Positions 26,664 to 36,287 of a stretch of 64,000 nucleotides of DNA are shown one piece after another. Each line of letters begins with the position of its first letter. The first letter of the stretch is position 1. The notes under the pieces were generated by a model. That model did not search any database. It was not told the origin of the DNA and saw nothing but the letters and a program-made list of their open reading frames with translations. Source of the stretch: Lacinutrix jangbogonensis (lineage in GTDB: Bacteria > Bacteroidota > Bacteroidia > Flavobacteriales > Flavobacteriaceae); assembly GCF_000797445.1 (NCBI RefSeq), contig NZ_JSWF01000021.1, forward strand, positions 24,839-88,838, read 5' to 3'. Position numbers and translations under genes: made by a program.

Positions 26664-28787
26664 CTAAGCTTTTTTATTCTTTTTTTTCTCATTTCTCATT
26701 TCTCTATTCAGTTTACGTGTTTTAAGTGCTAAATCTGGACTAGAAAGGCTTCCCCAAGTGTCTTCCATGTGTTTTATTTTATCTGTTGCATTGGCTTGTT
26801 TTAAAATATTTAAAACCGCGTTGTATGCAGAATCTAAAGCACCAACAATCCAACCATGATGAACAGAGCAACATTCGCCTGCCAACATTAAAGAGCCATT
26901 AAATTCTGGTGTTAATAAGGTTGGATACAAGTTTTTAAATTGTCCAGGCTTAAACAAAGCAAAAGCACCACCATTGGCATGGTTATCCCAAAACCACGTT
27001 TTTGTGGTGTCTTCTGGTTTATAGCCTGAAAACTCATCGTAAACTTCTACTTCTGGATAGAGGTATTGAATGCCTTTTAAACATTCGTTTACACGTTCTT
27101 GGTCTGACAATGCGCCAATACGTTCTGCATCTTGTGCCCAACAATAGACTTGTAAAACACCACCTTTAGCGTCGTAACCATAAGAAGGGTATACAATTTG
27201 TCGGTTTGATTTATCTGAAACCCCAACGCCTAAACCAGCATCTTGCCTTTCGCCTAAAGTGGCCCAAAATTGTGTTTTAAAAGTAATAAACGCTTTGAAT
27301 GATGGCATATAATTACATTCGCGAATGGCACGTGCCTTTGAGAAGGAGAGTTTATCGAAAAAATTAGTTTTTAAATCGCCACTTAAATACGCTCCATTTG
27401 GTAAGGTACTTATAACATAAGGATATTGCTTTTCGATGGTTTTATCGTCATTTTTAATAGTCATTTTCATGCCACCATGGCCATTGTATAATTTTTTATC
27501 ATAGGTTACATTAGAGACTCTATGATTCATAAACACACGTTCTTTTTTATTTGATTTTTTACCAGGAACCGGTGTTGCTGCATCTGCTGTTGGTACTGAA
27601 TCTGGAGCGTGTGCTGCTGGTGTTAAATTTGTTGGAGAATAGCCATAATATCCTTTTTCGCCTTTAATCATTCCTGTTAATACTTGGGCTATATTTCCGT
27701 CTGACGGCAAAACACCTGTATCTAAATTTAATACTGCTTTGCAGGCCTCTGGAAAGTGTTGCATCCCTTTATCTATAGTTACCATGTATATGTTTTCGTC
27801 TTGTGTATCGTACGGATTTTTACTTCCGAGCCAATCGTAAGTCGCCAAAACAATTTCTACAAAAGACACAGAGTACATGCCTGTTCCTACATTTAAGGTT
27901 TCTAAATAACTTGCAATATTGTATGGTAAAAAGTCAGATTTCTCTCCCATTTCCGGATCGTAATATTCCCCTAAGTCTCCCAAAGTAAACACATTAGTTA
28001 AATACGCCCACATGGAATAATTATCGTACTTCATTAATTTTTTAAAACCTTTAGAAAACGATTTATTAATTGCTTCTAGAAACGGTTCATTGACTTTATC
28101 TAATACTTTATTTATAGGAAGATAGGTTTCGCTTTTAGAGGGCTGTACTTCTGTAAGCCAAACCATAGGAATATCTCCACCGTTATCCACATCAAAATTT
28201 AAAGTGTTTAAATCCGCCTCTCCAGCAGTAATAGGCTCCTTCATGTTATTGTAACGTAAACGTTGTACAGGAGAATTATAATAAAACTTTCGCCACTTTA
28301 GTACTTTATCCTCAAGTCCGTTGCGCTCTAAAACGGTATTTAGAGACAATGCTAATTGTTGTACTGGTAACATGTCTTCTGAAAACTGCGGAATTCGCAT
28401 GCCTCCTACTTCACCATATAAACCGGCTTTGTCTTTATCTTTTGCATCGTAATTTGTGGAATACCAAGTATCTATTCTACCTCCTACGCGTTTAGAACTT
28501 TCGAAGACTTCACATTCTATATTTAAAGACTGTAAAATAAGACCAGCATATAAACCTGCGAAACCACCACCAACAATACCTACAATGGGTTGCTTGTCGT
28601 CATCGGAAGTTATGGAAGCCTTAAAATGAGTTGCTTTTTTTCGAGCGCGTTGTTTATTAATGGTGTCTTCGTATTCTGAACCGTGGTTCTCTATTAGCCA
28701 TTCTGAGAAGGCATTACGAACAGAACCTGCTCTTTTTATTTCTTTTTTGGATGATTTTTTGTTAGGTTGAAATGGAAAATAGCTCAT
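26664..28787 (-). CDS. FAD-dependent flavin monoamine oxidase family protein
   Basis: The 707-residue protein has no signal peptide but a basic N-terminal extension of about 60 residues. The Rossmann fold begins VGIVGGGFAGLYAG (about 69-82), with ESSKRVGGRIDTW at 96-108 as the conserved second FAD motif. Near the C-terminus SLMLAGECCSVHHGWIVGA fits the FAD-binding motif of amine oxidases. Members oxidise amines or L-amino acids, giving H2O2 and aldehydes or keto acids. The substrate is not evident. It precedes the lipoprotein gene at 24969-26555. Confidence 0.85.
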   Translation of the reverse strand: MSYFPFQPNKKSSKKEIKRAGSVRNAFSEWLIENHGSEYEDTINKQRARKKATHFKASITSDDDKQPIVGIVGGGFAGLYAGLILQSLNIECEVFESSKRVGGRIDTWYSTNYDAKDKDKAGLYGEVGGMRIPQFSEDMLPVQQLALSLNTVLERNGLEDKVLKWRKFYYNSPVQRLRYNNMKEPITAGEADLNTLNFDVDNGGDIPMVWLTEVQPSKSETYLPINKVLDKVNEPFLEAINKSFSKGFKKLMKYDNYSMWAYLTNVFTLGDLGEYYDPEMGEKSDFLPYNIASYLETLNVGTGMYSVSFVEIVLATYDWLGSKNPYDTQDENIYMVTIDKGMQHFPEACKAVLNLDTGVLPSDGNIAQVLTGMIKGEKGYYGYSPTNLTPAAHAPDSVPTADAATPVPGKKSNKKERVFMNHRVSNVTYDKKLYNGHGGMKMTIKNDDKTIEKQYPYVISTLPNGAYLSGDLKTNFFDKLSFSKARAIRECNYMPSFKAFITFKTQFWATLGERQDAGLGVGVSDKSNRQIVYPSYGYDAKGGVLQVYCWAQDAERIGALSDQERVNECLKGIQYLYPEVEVYDEFSGYKPEDTTKTWFWDNHANGGAFALFKPGQFKNLYPTLLTPEFNGSLMLAGECCSVHHGWIVGALDSAYNAVLNILKQANATDKIKHMEDTWGSLSSPDLALKTRKLNREMRNEKKKNKKA

Positions 28788-29007
28788 GAGATATCAAGTT
28801 TTAGTAGGTTAATGTACAAACATAAACAATAGACTGGTTTTTTTACAGCGTATAAACACCTGATTATAAAGTATAGACCAGTCTACTTTTGCTCTACGTA
28901 CCCAATATTAAAATTAACCATGTTAGCGAATCATTTGTTTTTGAAAAGCTCACAAATAACATCCTATATTTTAAGCTGAAATTCCCACAAAAAACTATAT
29001 TCGCGCG

Positions 29008-29910
29008 ATGTGGATTTATTTAGGCTTATTGGCTGCACTTTTTTTGGGTTTACACAACTTATGCAAGAAGCATGCGGTACAAGGTAATGAGGTGTTTCCA
29101 GTGCTTTTAGGCACTGTTTCTAGTGGGTTTTTATTAGTAGTAGTATTTTATGTGCTCTCAATTTGTTATCCAGAATACGCACAAGCCAATGGATATCATT
29201 TTCAAGTCATTACTCTGCAAACACATGGTTTTATTTTTATAAAGTCGGCTATTATGGCTGCGTCTTGGATATTAGCCTATCAAGCCTTAAAACATTTGCC
29301 ACTTACTATTGTAACACCAATACGTTCGGCAGGACCCTTTTTTACTTTTATTGGTGCTATTGTAATCTATAAAGAGAGTCCAAATGTGTACCAATGGTTT
29401 GGGTTTTTCTTAATTATATTTTCGGTGCTATTATACTCTAGAATCGGCAAAAAAGAAGGCATAAATTTTAAACGTAACAAATGGGTCTTTGCTATTATTG
29501 GTGCAACCTTTCTAGGCGCTTCTAGCGGTTTGTATGATAAGTTTTTAATCCAAAGTTTAACTTTAAATCCTCAAACCTTACAGTTTTGGTTTTGCTTATA
29601 TACCATCCTTATTTTACTGGTTATCTTAAGTATTACCTGGTTTCCGTATGCAGCAAAACGTAAAGCGTTTAAGTTTCGCTGGTCCATTATTGCTGTTGGT
29701 GTGCTATTAGTAGCTGCAGATTATTTCTATTTTAAAGCCTTGCAAGATCCTGAGGCATTAATTATGTTGCTATCTGCTATAAAAAGAAGCCAGATACTCA
29801 TTGCTGTAGTGGTTGGTGGTTTGGTGTTTAAAGAGAAAAACAAGCGTAAAAAATTAGTGCCGCTCGCTGGTATTATGCTTGGTGTTTTTTTGATTTTGTA
29901 TTCTAGTTAA
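29008..29910 (+). CDS. EamA/DMT-family transporter
   Basis: The 300-residue protein has ten hydrophobic segments arranged as two five-helix repeats, typical of EamA drug/metabolite transporters (PIRSAGPFFTFIGAIVIYKES in repeat 1, SAIKRSQILIAVVVGG in repeat 2). It is probably a small-metabolite exporter. A -7-like element TATATTCG at 28996-29003 lies four bases before the ATG, so a leaderless mRNA is possible. No operon partner. Confidence 0.88.
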   Translation: MWIYLGLLAALFLGLHNLCKKHAVQGNEVFPVLLGTVSSGFLLVVVFYVLSICYPEYAQANGYHFQVITLQTHGFIFIKSAIMAASWILAYQALKHLPLTIVTPIRSAGPFFTFIGAIVIYKESPNVYQWFGFFLIIFSVLLYSRIGKKEGINFKRNKWVFAIIGATFLGASSGLYDKFLIQSLTLNPQTLQFWFCLYTILILLVILSITWFPYAAKRKAFKFRWSIIAVGVLLVAADYFYFKALQDPEALIMLLSAIKRSQILIAVVVGGLVFKEKNKRKKLVPLAGIMLGVFLILYSS

Positions 29911-30012
29911 TACGCTAACCCCAAGGAAACCTAATGCTCATTTAAAGGTTGCATTTATAATGCTACCACTTAGCCGTTAGTTATTGTTAGGTGTCGGTTT
30001 TATTTATAAAAT

Positions 30013-31149
30013 TTAAGCGGTCTTAAGTCTTGTTTTTTCTTTATTTACAACATTTTCTAAATCCTTTTTCCCTAAATGTTTAAGCGTTTTTGTATGATCT
30101 ACAATCGCTTGAAAAAACGATTTTTTAACATGGTATGGCATCCCAAACTCTAAAGCAGTATCTGAAACAATTTTACTTAAATTTTTATAGTGTACATGGC
30201 ATACGTCTGGCAATACATGATGTTCTACTTGATAATTTAAACCACCAATTAGCCAAAATAGAAATTTACTATTAGGAGAAAAGTTACACGTAGTAGCAAA
30301 TTGATGACTATACCAATTATCGTTCATTGCACCATCTGCATCTGGTAACGGAAAGGTGTTATCTTCCATAATATGTGCGACTTGAAAAACAGTACTTACC
30401 AAAAGGCCCGTTACAAAATGCATGCATATAAAGGCTAACAATATAGTGCCCCAAGCAAAGGGCAATAAAATCATTGGTAACACGATAGCATAAGAATAAT
30501 AAAAAAGCTTCCATGCAGTCATGCTAATTAATGCTTTTTTATATTCGTGCTTTCCGTTTAAAAAACCCATGTCCCTGTAGCGTTTTAAACGCACAAAATC
30601 TTTAGTCGTAATCCACGATATGGTTGAGATACCATAAAAAAACCAAATATAAATATGTTGATATTTATGCGCTTTATAATGTTTTGCATTTGGCGAAAAC
30701 CTAAGAAAAAAAGGTGCATTTAAATCGTCGTCTGCATGATCAATATTGGTGTATGTATGGTGTAAAATATTATGTTGAATTCTCCAAACCGTTGCATTAG
30801 CACCAATAAGATTAAACGAATAGCTTAAAAGTTTATTTATGAACTTGTTTTTTGAATACGATCCATGGATAGCATCGTGCATAACACCCATACCAATTCC
30901 TGCCATTCCTAAGCCACTAAGAATGTACAAAGTGAATAGTTGCCAAGTTTCTGTGACCACACCAGAAGATAGTAATGTTAATGGCACAATAAACAACGAT
31001 AGCATAATGATTGTTTTAATAACCATTGTTGCATTAGCGTTTCGGCTTATTTTTTGTGTTTTAAAGTAGGTATTTACTCTCGATCGTAACGTTTTTGCGA
31101 AGTCAGGATTGATGTCTCTAGAAAATTTAGGAGTATTGATGCTATTAAT
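30013..31149 (-). CDS. Acyl-lipid/acyl-CoA fatty acid desaturase, probable ATT start
   Basis: The membrane desaturase has the three histidine boxes HDAIHGS, HNILHHTYTN and QVEHHVLP and four hydrophobic segments. It introduces a double bond in membrane fatty acids using di-iron chemistry. From the first ATG (31026) the protein is 337 residues and would lack the usual N-terminal region. The frame stays open upstream for 41 codons with protein-like content (NSINTPKFSRDINPDF...RSRVNTYFK), resembling N-termini of flavobacterial homologues as I recall them. There is no ATG, GTG or TTG between the upstream TAG and 31026; an ATT at 31147-31149 is the best placed start. Confidence 0.8.
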   Translation of the reverse strand: MNSINTPKFSRDINPDFAKTLRSRVNTYFKTQKISRNANATMVIKTIIMLSLFIVPLTLLSSGVVTETWQLFTLYILSGLGMAGIGMGVMHDAIHGSYSKNKFINKLLSYSFNLIGANATVWRIQHNILHHTYTNIDHADDDLNAPFFLRFSPNAKHYKAHKYQHIYIWFFYGISTISWITTKDFVRLKRYRDMGFLNGKHEYKKALISMTAWKLFYYSYAIVLPMILLPFAWGTILLAFICMHFVTGLLVSTVFQVAHIMEDNTFPLPDADGAMNDNWYSHQFATTCNFSPNSKFLFWLIGGLNYQVEHHVLPDVCHVHYKNLSKIVSDTALEFGMPYHVKKSFFQAIVDHTKTLKHLGKKDLENVVNKEKTRLKTA

Positions 31150-31381
31150 TTTTAAATTAAAACAGTTCTAATCATCAGTTTCTTTTATACTGAATACCAT
31201 CTGTTTAAAAATTGACAAAAACAAAAATTAAAATAAAAGGGATGATTTATTAAAATAATGCAATCAACAACTAATATTGTAAAGATAGATTAAATATAGA
31301 TTGTTATATAATACTATTTAATATTTCTGCTATTGATACGTACTAAACTATACTTAAAAATGGACATTTCAAAAATAAAAA

Positions 31382-31405
31382 AAGCCCATCACGAATGATG
31401 GGCTT
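31382..31405 (-). terminator. Terminator of cold-shock gene 1
   Basis: AAGCCCATCA pairs perfectly with TGATGGGCTT around a 4-base loop, with a T run on the minus strand. Confidence 0.85.
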
Positions 31406-31427
31406 CTGTAAAAAATTGAAGTATGTA

Positions 31428-31619
31428 TTAGATAACTTTTACATTTACTGCATTTAATCCTTTGTTACCTTCTTGTAGATCGAATTCAACTTGATCGTCT
31501 TCACGAATCTCGTCAATTAATCCTGAAATGTGTACAAAGTGATCTTTTTCAACACCTTCTTCTGTAATAAATCCAAATCCTTTGGCATCGTTGAAAAATT
31601 TTACTGTTCCTTTACTCAT
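31428..31619 (-). CDS. Cold-shock domain protein 1
   Basis: The 63-residue protein is a single cold-shock domain with RNP1-like KGFGFIT and RNP2-like HFVHIS motifs, the CspA family of RNA chaperones. It differs from the copy at 37735-37926 by only three residues (E for D, D for G, and neighbours). The long AT-rich leader resembles the leader of the dead copy at 33541-33732. It has its own terminator. Confidence 0.95.
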   Translation of the reverse strand: MSKGTVKFFNDAKGFGFITEEGVEKDHFVHISGLIDEIREDDQVEFDLQEGNKGLNAVNVKVI

Positions 31620-31762
31620 AATAATAATATATTTAATTTTAATAATTACTATATAGATATCAAAGATGATGCCAAAAATAAATATATGTGTATTAGATTA
31701 AATAATCCTAGTTTTATTGTAATCTTGTCAACTATTAGAACTTTTAACTTTATTTATAATCT

Positions 31763-32113
31763 TTGGATTTACTAACAGTATTAATTTGGTTTTCAAGCTT
31801 GGCCTTTATTTATTTTGGGATGAATTGTTTTTATTCAAAATTTATTATTGCAGAATTTCATCGCTATAAGCTAGCCAAATACAGAAAACTAACTGGATTT
31901 CTTCAATTAATAGGTGCTATTGGATTACTAATAGGTTTATATAAAAATCCTACTTTGTTACTATTATCATCTGCAGGATTAGGATTTTTAATGTTGGCTG
32001 GCTTTGCAGTACGAATTAAAATTAAAGATAATTTAATTCAATCTTCGCCATCTTTTATTTTTGCTGCGCTAAACCTATATATTGTGTATAAAACTTGTTT
32101 AAACTATTTTTAA
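31763..32113 (+). CDS. DoxX-like small membrane protein
   Basis: The 116-residue protein has four membrane segments and the pattern KLTGFLQLIGAIGLLIGLY of DoxX-like proteins. Its last 4 bases overlap the end of the convergent gene on the other strand, which encodes a similar protein. Function unknown; family members are sometimes linked to oxidoreductase or stress systems. Confidence 0.75.
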   Translation: MDLLTVLIWFSSLAFIYFGMNCFYSKFIIAEFHRYKLAKYRKLTGFLQLIGAIGLLIGLYKNPTLLLLSSAGLGFLMLAGFAVRIKIKDNLIQSSPSFIFAALNLYIVYKTCLNYF

Positions 32114-32487
32114 AAAGAAAAATAGGCAATAATAAAATTCATAATAATAAATAAAAAGGCAGGAAACGATTTGTATAATTCGTCTTTTACTTTAATATGC
32201 ATAAGTATTGAACCTATTAATAGTAAAGCTAATCCTAAGCTTCCAATCAAAGTTAAATAACCAAATTGTATTGAAGCCAGTAATACTAAGGCTAAACTTA
32301 CCTTAAAAAAGCCAATTACATAACAAAATGTTTTTGACAAACCATATACTTCGAATTCTTCAAAAATAGTGTTTGCTTTACCACCTCTCCACTTTGTAGG
32401 TTTCTTATACTGAATTAGCCAAACATTTAAAATACTGACAGACACAATGACTTTTAATACAATAATTATATAATCGATTACATTCAT
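32110..32487 (-). CDS. DoxX-like small membrane protein, convergent paralogue
   Basis: The 125-residue protein has four membrane segments, shares IGFFKVSLALVLLASI and HIKVKDELYKSFPAF with the neighbour (KIKDNLIQSSPSF), and is convergent with it, overlapping by four bases. The pair looks like an inverted duplication that has diverged. Confidence 0.75.
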   Translation of the reverse strand: MNVIDYIIIVLKVIVSVSILNVWLIQYKKPTKWRGGKANTIFEEFEVYGLSKTFCYVIGFFKVSLALVLLASIQFGYLTLIGSLGLALLLIGSILMHIKVKDELYKSFPAFLFIIMNFIIAYFSF

Positions 32488-32727
32488 TTATTTTAATTTT
32501 TATGATGTGTTACACTTCTACGAATTTATAACAATTAAATCCAACTAAAAATAGTTAAAGTAGACGTTTTAAAGTTTTATAAGATTTATCAAACTATAAC
32601 CACGCTACTATCTTTGTTTTAATATTGACTCCTTATCTTTAATAAGTAATAACCGTAAGATTTTATTTTCGTGAGTTGGTAATAGACTTGTGAATTTTTA
32701 ATAACATCGTTTACAAAAAGCAAAAAA

Positions 32728-32745
32728 CCACTACATACGTAGTGG
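32728..32745. terminator. Terminator after the FAS1 lipoprotein gene
   Basis: CCACTAC pairs with GTAGTGG around ATAC; the minus strand continues GTTTTTTGC. The 240 bases from 32488 to here hold nothing else that I recognise. Confidence 0.7.
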
Positions 32746-32778
32746 CTTTATGCTTTTTCATAACAATTTTAATATACT

Positions 32779-33363
32779 TTATTTAGGCATTACTACAGAG
32801 TCAATAGCATGTATAACTCCATTTGATGCTGCAACATCTGCAATAACTACTGTTGCTGTTCCTCCTTTTGCATCTTTAAGCATAACCTTACCACCCTTTA
32901 GTGATAACGTAATGTTTTCTCCTTGTACAGTTGTAACAGTAAACGCACCGTTATTCTTTTTAATAGCTGCAATTACTGCAGCAGCTTCAAACTTTCCAGA
33001 AACTACGTGGTACGTTAATATAGACGTTAATGTTGCTTTACTTTCTGGTAACAGTAAACTTGCTACTGTTCCTTTTGGTAATGCCGCAAAAGCATCATTA
33101 GTTGGAGCGAATACAGTAAATGGTCCTTTACTACTTAAAGTCTCTACTAAACCAGCAGCTTTTACAGCAGCAACTAAAGTTGAAAATGCTTCGTTACCTG
33201 CAGCAACTTCAACAATATTTGGTGATTGCTCCTTTACTACTAATTCTTTAGAAACTAAAGCAATTTCTTCGCTTACTTCAACGGTTTCTTTTTTCTCTTG
33301 TGCACATGAAGTCAATAATAATCCTGCTACCGCAAATGCACCTAATGTTTTCAATACTTTCAT
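32779..33363 (-). CDS. Fasciclin (FAS1) domain lipoprotein
   Basis: The 194-residue product has a lipoprotein signal (LLLTSC, Cys20), an acidic linker and one FAS1 domain (FTVFAPTNDAFAALP, LTYHVVSGKF, ASNGVIHAIDSVVMP). FAS1 proteins act in adhesion at the cell surface or in the periplasm. The gene has its own -7 element and terminator. The leader contains four TTTG repeats. Confidence 0.92.
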   Translation of the reverse strand: MKVLKTLGAFAVAGLLLTSCAQEKKETVEVSEEIALVSKELVVKEQSPNIVEVAAGNEAFSTLVAAVKAAGLVETLSSKGPFTVFAPTNDAFAALPKGTVASLLLPESKATLTSILTYHVVSGKFEAAAVIAAIKKNNGAFTVTTVQGENITLSLKGGKVMLKDAKGGTATVVIADVAASNGVIHAIDSVVMPK

Positions 33364-33378
33364 AATCTTTTATTTTTT

Positions 33379-33409
33379 TGTTTGTTTGTTTGTTAACACT
33401 ACAAATATA
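33379..33409 (-). promoter_or_regulatory. Promoter and TTTG repeat of the FAS1 gene
   Basis: TATATTTG on the minus strand (33402-33409) exactly fits the -7 consensus. Between it and the ATG the plus strand carries TTTGTTTGTTTGTTTG, a short tetranucleotide repeat in the leader. No clear -33 TTG. Confidence 0.55.
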
Positions 33410-33490
33410 GTAGAAAACCACTTTTGTTTAAAATATTTAACAAAACATTAAACAAATTAGTATTACATAGTAGACATGAAAAATAAAAAG

Positions 33491-33512
33491 GCCTATCCAT
33501 AAATTGATAGGC
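33491..33512 (-). terminator. Relic terminator of the dead cold-shock copy
   Basis: GCCTATC pairs with GATAGGC around an 8-base loop and is followed by T-rich sequence on the minus strand. It corresponds in position to the terminators of the two intact cold-shock genes and may now serve the upstream EamA gene. Confidence 0.6.
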
Positions 33513-33540
33513 TTTTGAAAAAATTTGAAGACTATGTATT

Positions 33541-33732
33541 TTAGATAACCTTTACGTTTACTGCATTTAATCCCTTGTTACCTTCTTCTAGGCCGAATTC
33601 AACTTGGGTAGCCTTCGCGAATCTCATCGACTAAACCTGAAATGTGTACAAAATGATATTTTTCAACACCTTCTTCTGTAATGAATCTAAATCCTTTGGC
33701 ATCGTTGAAAATTTTACTGTTCCTTTACTCAT
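33541..33732 (-). pseudogene. Cold-shock protein pseudogene with two frameshifts
   Basis: The minus strand starts MSKGTVKF like the intact copies, then loses one T (TTTTCAACG instead of TTTTTCAACG) and runs to a stop. In the shifted frame it reads FNDAKGFRFITEEGVEKYH and later a one-base insertion near 33610 returns to frame, ending in NKGLNAVNVKVI and TAA. GFGF has become GFRF and DHFVH has become YHFVH, so the RNA-binding surface is also altered. The gene is dead. Confidence 0.9.
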
Positions 33733-33761
33733 AATAATACTATATTTAATTACAATAATTA

Positions 33762-34694
33762 CTATCTGGAAATCAAAAATGGTGACAGAATTATAAAAAG
33801 GTTATTTTTTTTCTTTGAAGTAATAAAATAAACACCAATTAATATCACTATTGCTGCGACTAAAGATTGCAAGCTTAGTTTTTCATCTAAAACATACCAA
33901 CCTAAAAACATCGCTACAATTGGGTTTACATACGCCGAGGTTGCTACTTTTTCTGTGGAGACTTGCTTTAATAAGTAATTATAAGCCGTAAAAGGTATTA
34001 TGCTTCCTAAAGTGGTTAATATCAACATCACTATTTGCACATCTGTACTCCATTGTAACGGTGAAACCCATACCTCTTGCTTTAACACACTTAGCGCGAC
34101 CAACATAACACTTGCTATAGCCATTTGGTAACCTGCAGCTACAAAATAATTTTTTGGTAAATCGGCTTTAGAGACAAAGACGCTAGCGTAACTCCAACCA
34201 AAAACACAAGTAAGAATCATAAAAATTCCTAAAAGCGCATCTTCATTGGTTACCAGTTCTTGCTGACTTACCAATAGATACATTCCTACAAAACCTAAAG
34301 CAACACCAATTAAGGACTTAAGTTTCATTTTTTTATTATCCATTAATCGCATTAATACTAACACAAATAATGGTTGTGTAGAAGCTAACAAAGCAGCAAA
34401 ACCACTATCTACATACTTTAAAGCCCAAACAAACACGCCGTTTCCATAAACTAAAAATAGGAACCCTACTAGGATTGAATTTCTAAACTGTTTTTTTGTG
34501 ATAGACAATTTCATTTTTAATGCCTTGGCAATCCCAAATATTAAGACAGTTGCACAAATAAAACGAATGGCAGCCAAGAAAAATGGAGGCAGTTCAGTCA
34601 CTGCAATTTTATTAAGTAAATAGGTAGAACCCCAAATTATGTAAATGGAGATAAACGCAAGTATAATGAGTACATTTCTATTAAGTTTAAGCAT
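33762..34694 (-). CDS. EamA/DMT-family transporter 2
   Basis: The 310-residue protein has ten membrane segments in two EamA repeats (FICATVLIFGIAKAL, YVNPIVAMFLGWYVLDEKLS). The C-terminus (NNLFIILSPFLISR) reads into sequence similar to the leader of the cold-shock gene copy, so the natural end was probably replaced when that copy arrived. It is the last of three closely spaced genes with the SDR and the DEAD-box helicase. Probable small-molecule exporter. Confidence 0.85.
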   Translation of the reverse strand: MLKLNRNVLIILAFISIYIIWGSTYLLNKIAVTELPPFFLAAIRFICATVLIFGIAKALKMKLSITKKQFRNSILVGFLFLVYGNGVFVWALKYVDSGFAALLASTQPLFVLVLMRLMDNKKMKLKSLIGVALGFVGMYLLVSQQELVTNEDALLGIFMILTCVFGWSYASVFVSKADLPKNYFVAAGYQMAIASVMLVALSVLKQEVWVSPLQWSTDVQIVMLILTTLGSIIPFTAYNYLLKQVSTEKVATSAYVNPIVAMFLGWYVLDEKLSLQSLVAAIVILIGVYFITSKKKNNLFIILSPFLISR

Positions 34695-34746
34695 TTTAAA
34701 GTGTTTTATAAAATAAAGCTGTGTTCATAATTTTTGTACTCATTAA

Positions 34747-36282
34747 CTACCAATCAATAGGAAAGTAATCTTTCAAGAATTTACCACACCAATGTTTACC
34801 AGTATTGATACCATCTATTAATGGATCCATTACACGTGCTGCGCCATCTACAATATCTAAAGGAGGCTGAAAATCGTGTACTTCTACTTTTTGTTTAGAT
34901 AATGCTGCAGGATCTTCGTCTGTAACCCAACCTGTATCTACTGCATTCATATAAATACCAGATTTGGCAAAGGTTCCAGCAGACGTATGTGTTAACATAT
35001 TTAAGGCCGCTTTTGCCATATTTGTATGTGGATGTCGGTCTTCTTTTTTAAACCTATGAAACTTCCCTTCCATTGCAGACACATTAATAATATGCTTTTT
35101 ACCTGTGTTTTCTTTCATCATGATATTAGATAAACGATTACACAGCACGAAAGGTGCTACAGCATTTACAAGCTGTACTTCTACCATCTCGGTAGTTTCT
35201 ATTTCACCTAATTTTAAACGCCAACTGTTTGTTTTACGCAAATCTACTTGTTGCAAATCGGCATCCAATTCACCTTCAGGGAATACTTCTGCTGTTTGTA
35301 ATGAATTGTCGAAACTGTATGGGATTTGTGATAACTCTGCTGAATTCCGTAAACCAATACCAGGCTCTGGACCATGCCAAGTGACTGGCAACACATTGTT
35401 TTTATCTGTTTTTGATGGGCCAACACTTAAACTCGATAATTCTTCTAAACAACTTTCGTGGTCTTTTAATAAGGTTTGTGCTAATTTTGGTAATTGATCG
35501 ATAGGACGTTTTTCATTTTCCATTAAATGAAAATAAAAACCAGATGGTCGTCTTACCGTTTGCGCTGCATTATTAATTAAAATATCTAGTCTATCGTATT
35601 TTTGCTCTATATAATTGCAAAAGATCTCTACACTTGGAATGTGTCGTAAATCGAGTCCATGAATATGTAAACGATCACTCCATTGCTTATAATCGTCTTC
35701 TTTAGAAAAACGGATTGCAGAGTCTGCAGGAAAACGCGTAGTTGCAACAACCGTTGCACCAGAACGTAATAACATTAAAGTAATATGATATCCTATTTTT
35801 AATCGAGAACCTGTAATTACAGCAACTTGATCTTTTAAATCTGTAGTCTGAAAGCGTTTAGCGTAGTTTAAATCACCACAATCGGTACACATCGTATCAT
35901 AAAAATGATGTAATTTGGTGTAGACTGCTTTACAAACGTAGCAGTTTCTTGGTGATTCTAATTCTGGAGTATCTTCAGAAATTACAGCCGCAGCCAATAA
36001 TTTAGGTGCTACAAATAAAGTCGCTTCTCTTGCAGAACGAATACCCGTCGTTTTTCTAGCATGCTTATCACTTTCAATCATTTTACGTTTTGCCGCTTTT
36101 TTAGCGTCTTTACGTCTGCGTTGAAACTCGTCACGACTTGGTCGCGTTAATGCACCAGCAACTTTAAAAAGTGCGACGCGCTGATCCTCAGGCAATTCGA
36201 AAAGTTTATTGGTATCCTCTAATAACTTCTGAAGTGTAGCAATACAGTTTTCAATATCTTGATTGTTTTCATTATTACTCAT
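34747..36282 (-). CDS. SDR-like protein with zinc-binding insertion and degenerate active site
   Basis: The 511-residue protein has a basic N-terminal helical region, a four-cysteine zinc knuckle (C114, C117, C132, C135), then a Rossmann fold with [11 protein letters not shown] (glycine motif, about 154-164) and [10 protein letters not shown] YxxxK active site is expected after NVSAMEG; the sequence has HTNMAK, so the Tyr position holds Thr. It may be non-catalytic or use different chemistry. It is separated by only five bases from the DEAD-box gene. Eukaryote-like homologues with this layout exist as I recall, but the role is unknown. Confidence 0.75.
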   Translation of the reverse strand: MSNNENNQDIENCIATLQKLLEDTNKLFELPEDQRVALFKVAGALTRPSRDEFQRRRKDAKKAAKRKMIESDKHARKTTGIRSAREATLFVAPKLLAAAVISEDTPELESPRNCYVCKAVYTKLHHFYDTMCTDCGDLNYAKRFQTTDLKDQVAVITGSRLKIGYHITLMLLRSGATVVATTRFPADSAIRFSKEDDYKQWSDRLHIHGLDLRHIPSVEIFCNYIEQKYDRLDILINNAAQTVRRPSGFYFHLMENEKRPIDQLPKLAQTLLKDHESCLEELSSLSVGPSKTDKNNVLPVTWHGPEPGIGLRNSAELSQIPYSFDNSLQTAEVFPEGELDADLQQVDLRKTNSWRLKLGEIETTEMVEVQLVNAVAPFVLCNRLSNIMMKENTGKKHIINVSAMEGKFHRFKKEDRHPHTNMAKAALNMLTHTSAGTFAKSGIYMNAVDTGWVTDEDPAALSKQKVEVHDFQPPLDIVDGAARVMDPLIDGINTGKHWCGKFLKDYFPIDW

Positions 36283-36287
36283 AAAAA

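Noticed and set aside
32750..33451. Long open frame opposite the FAS1 gene
   Set aside because: It mirrors the real gene on the other strand; the FAS1 protein has clear signal and domain.
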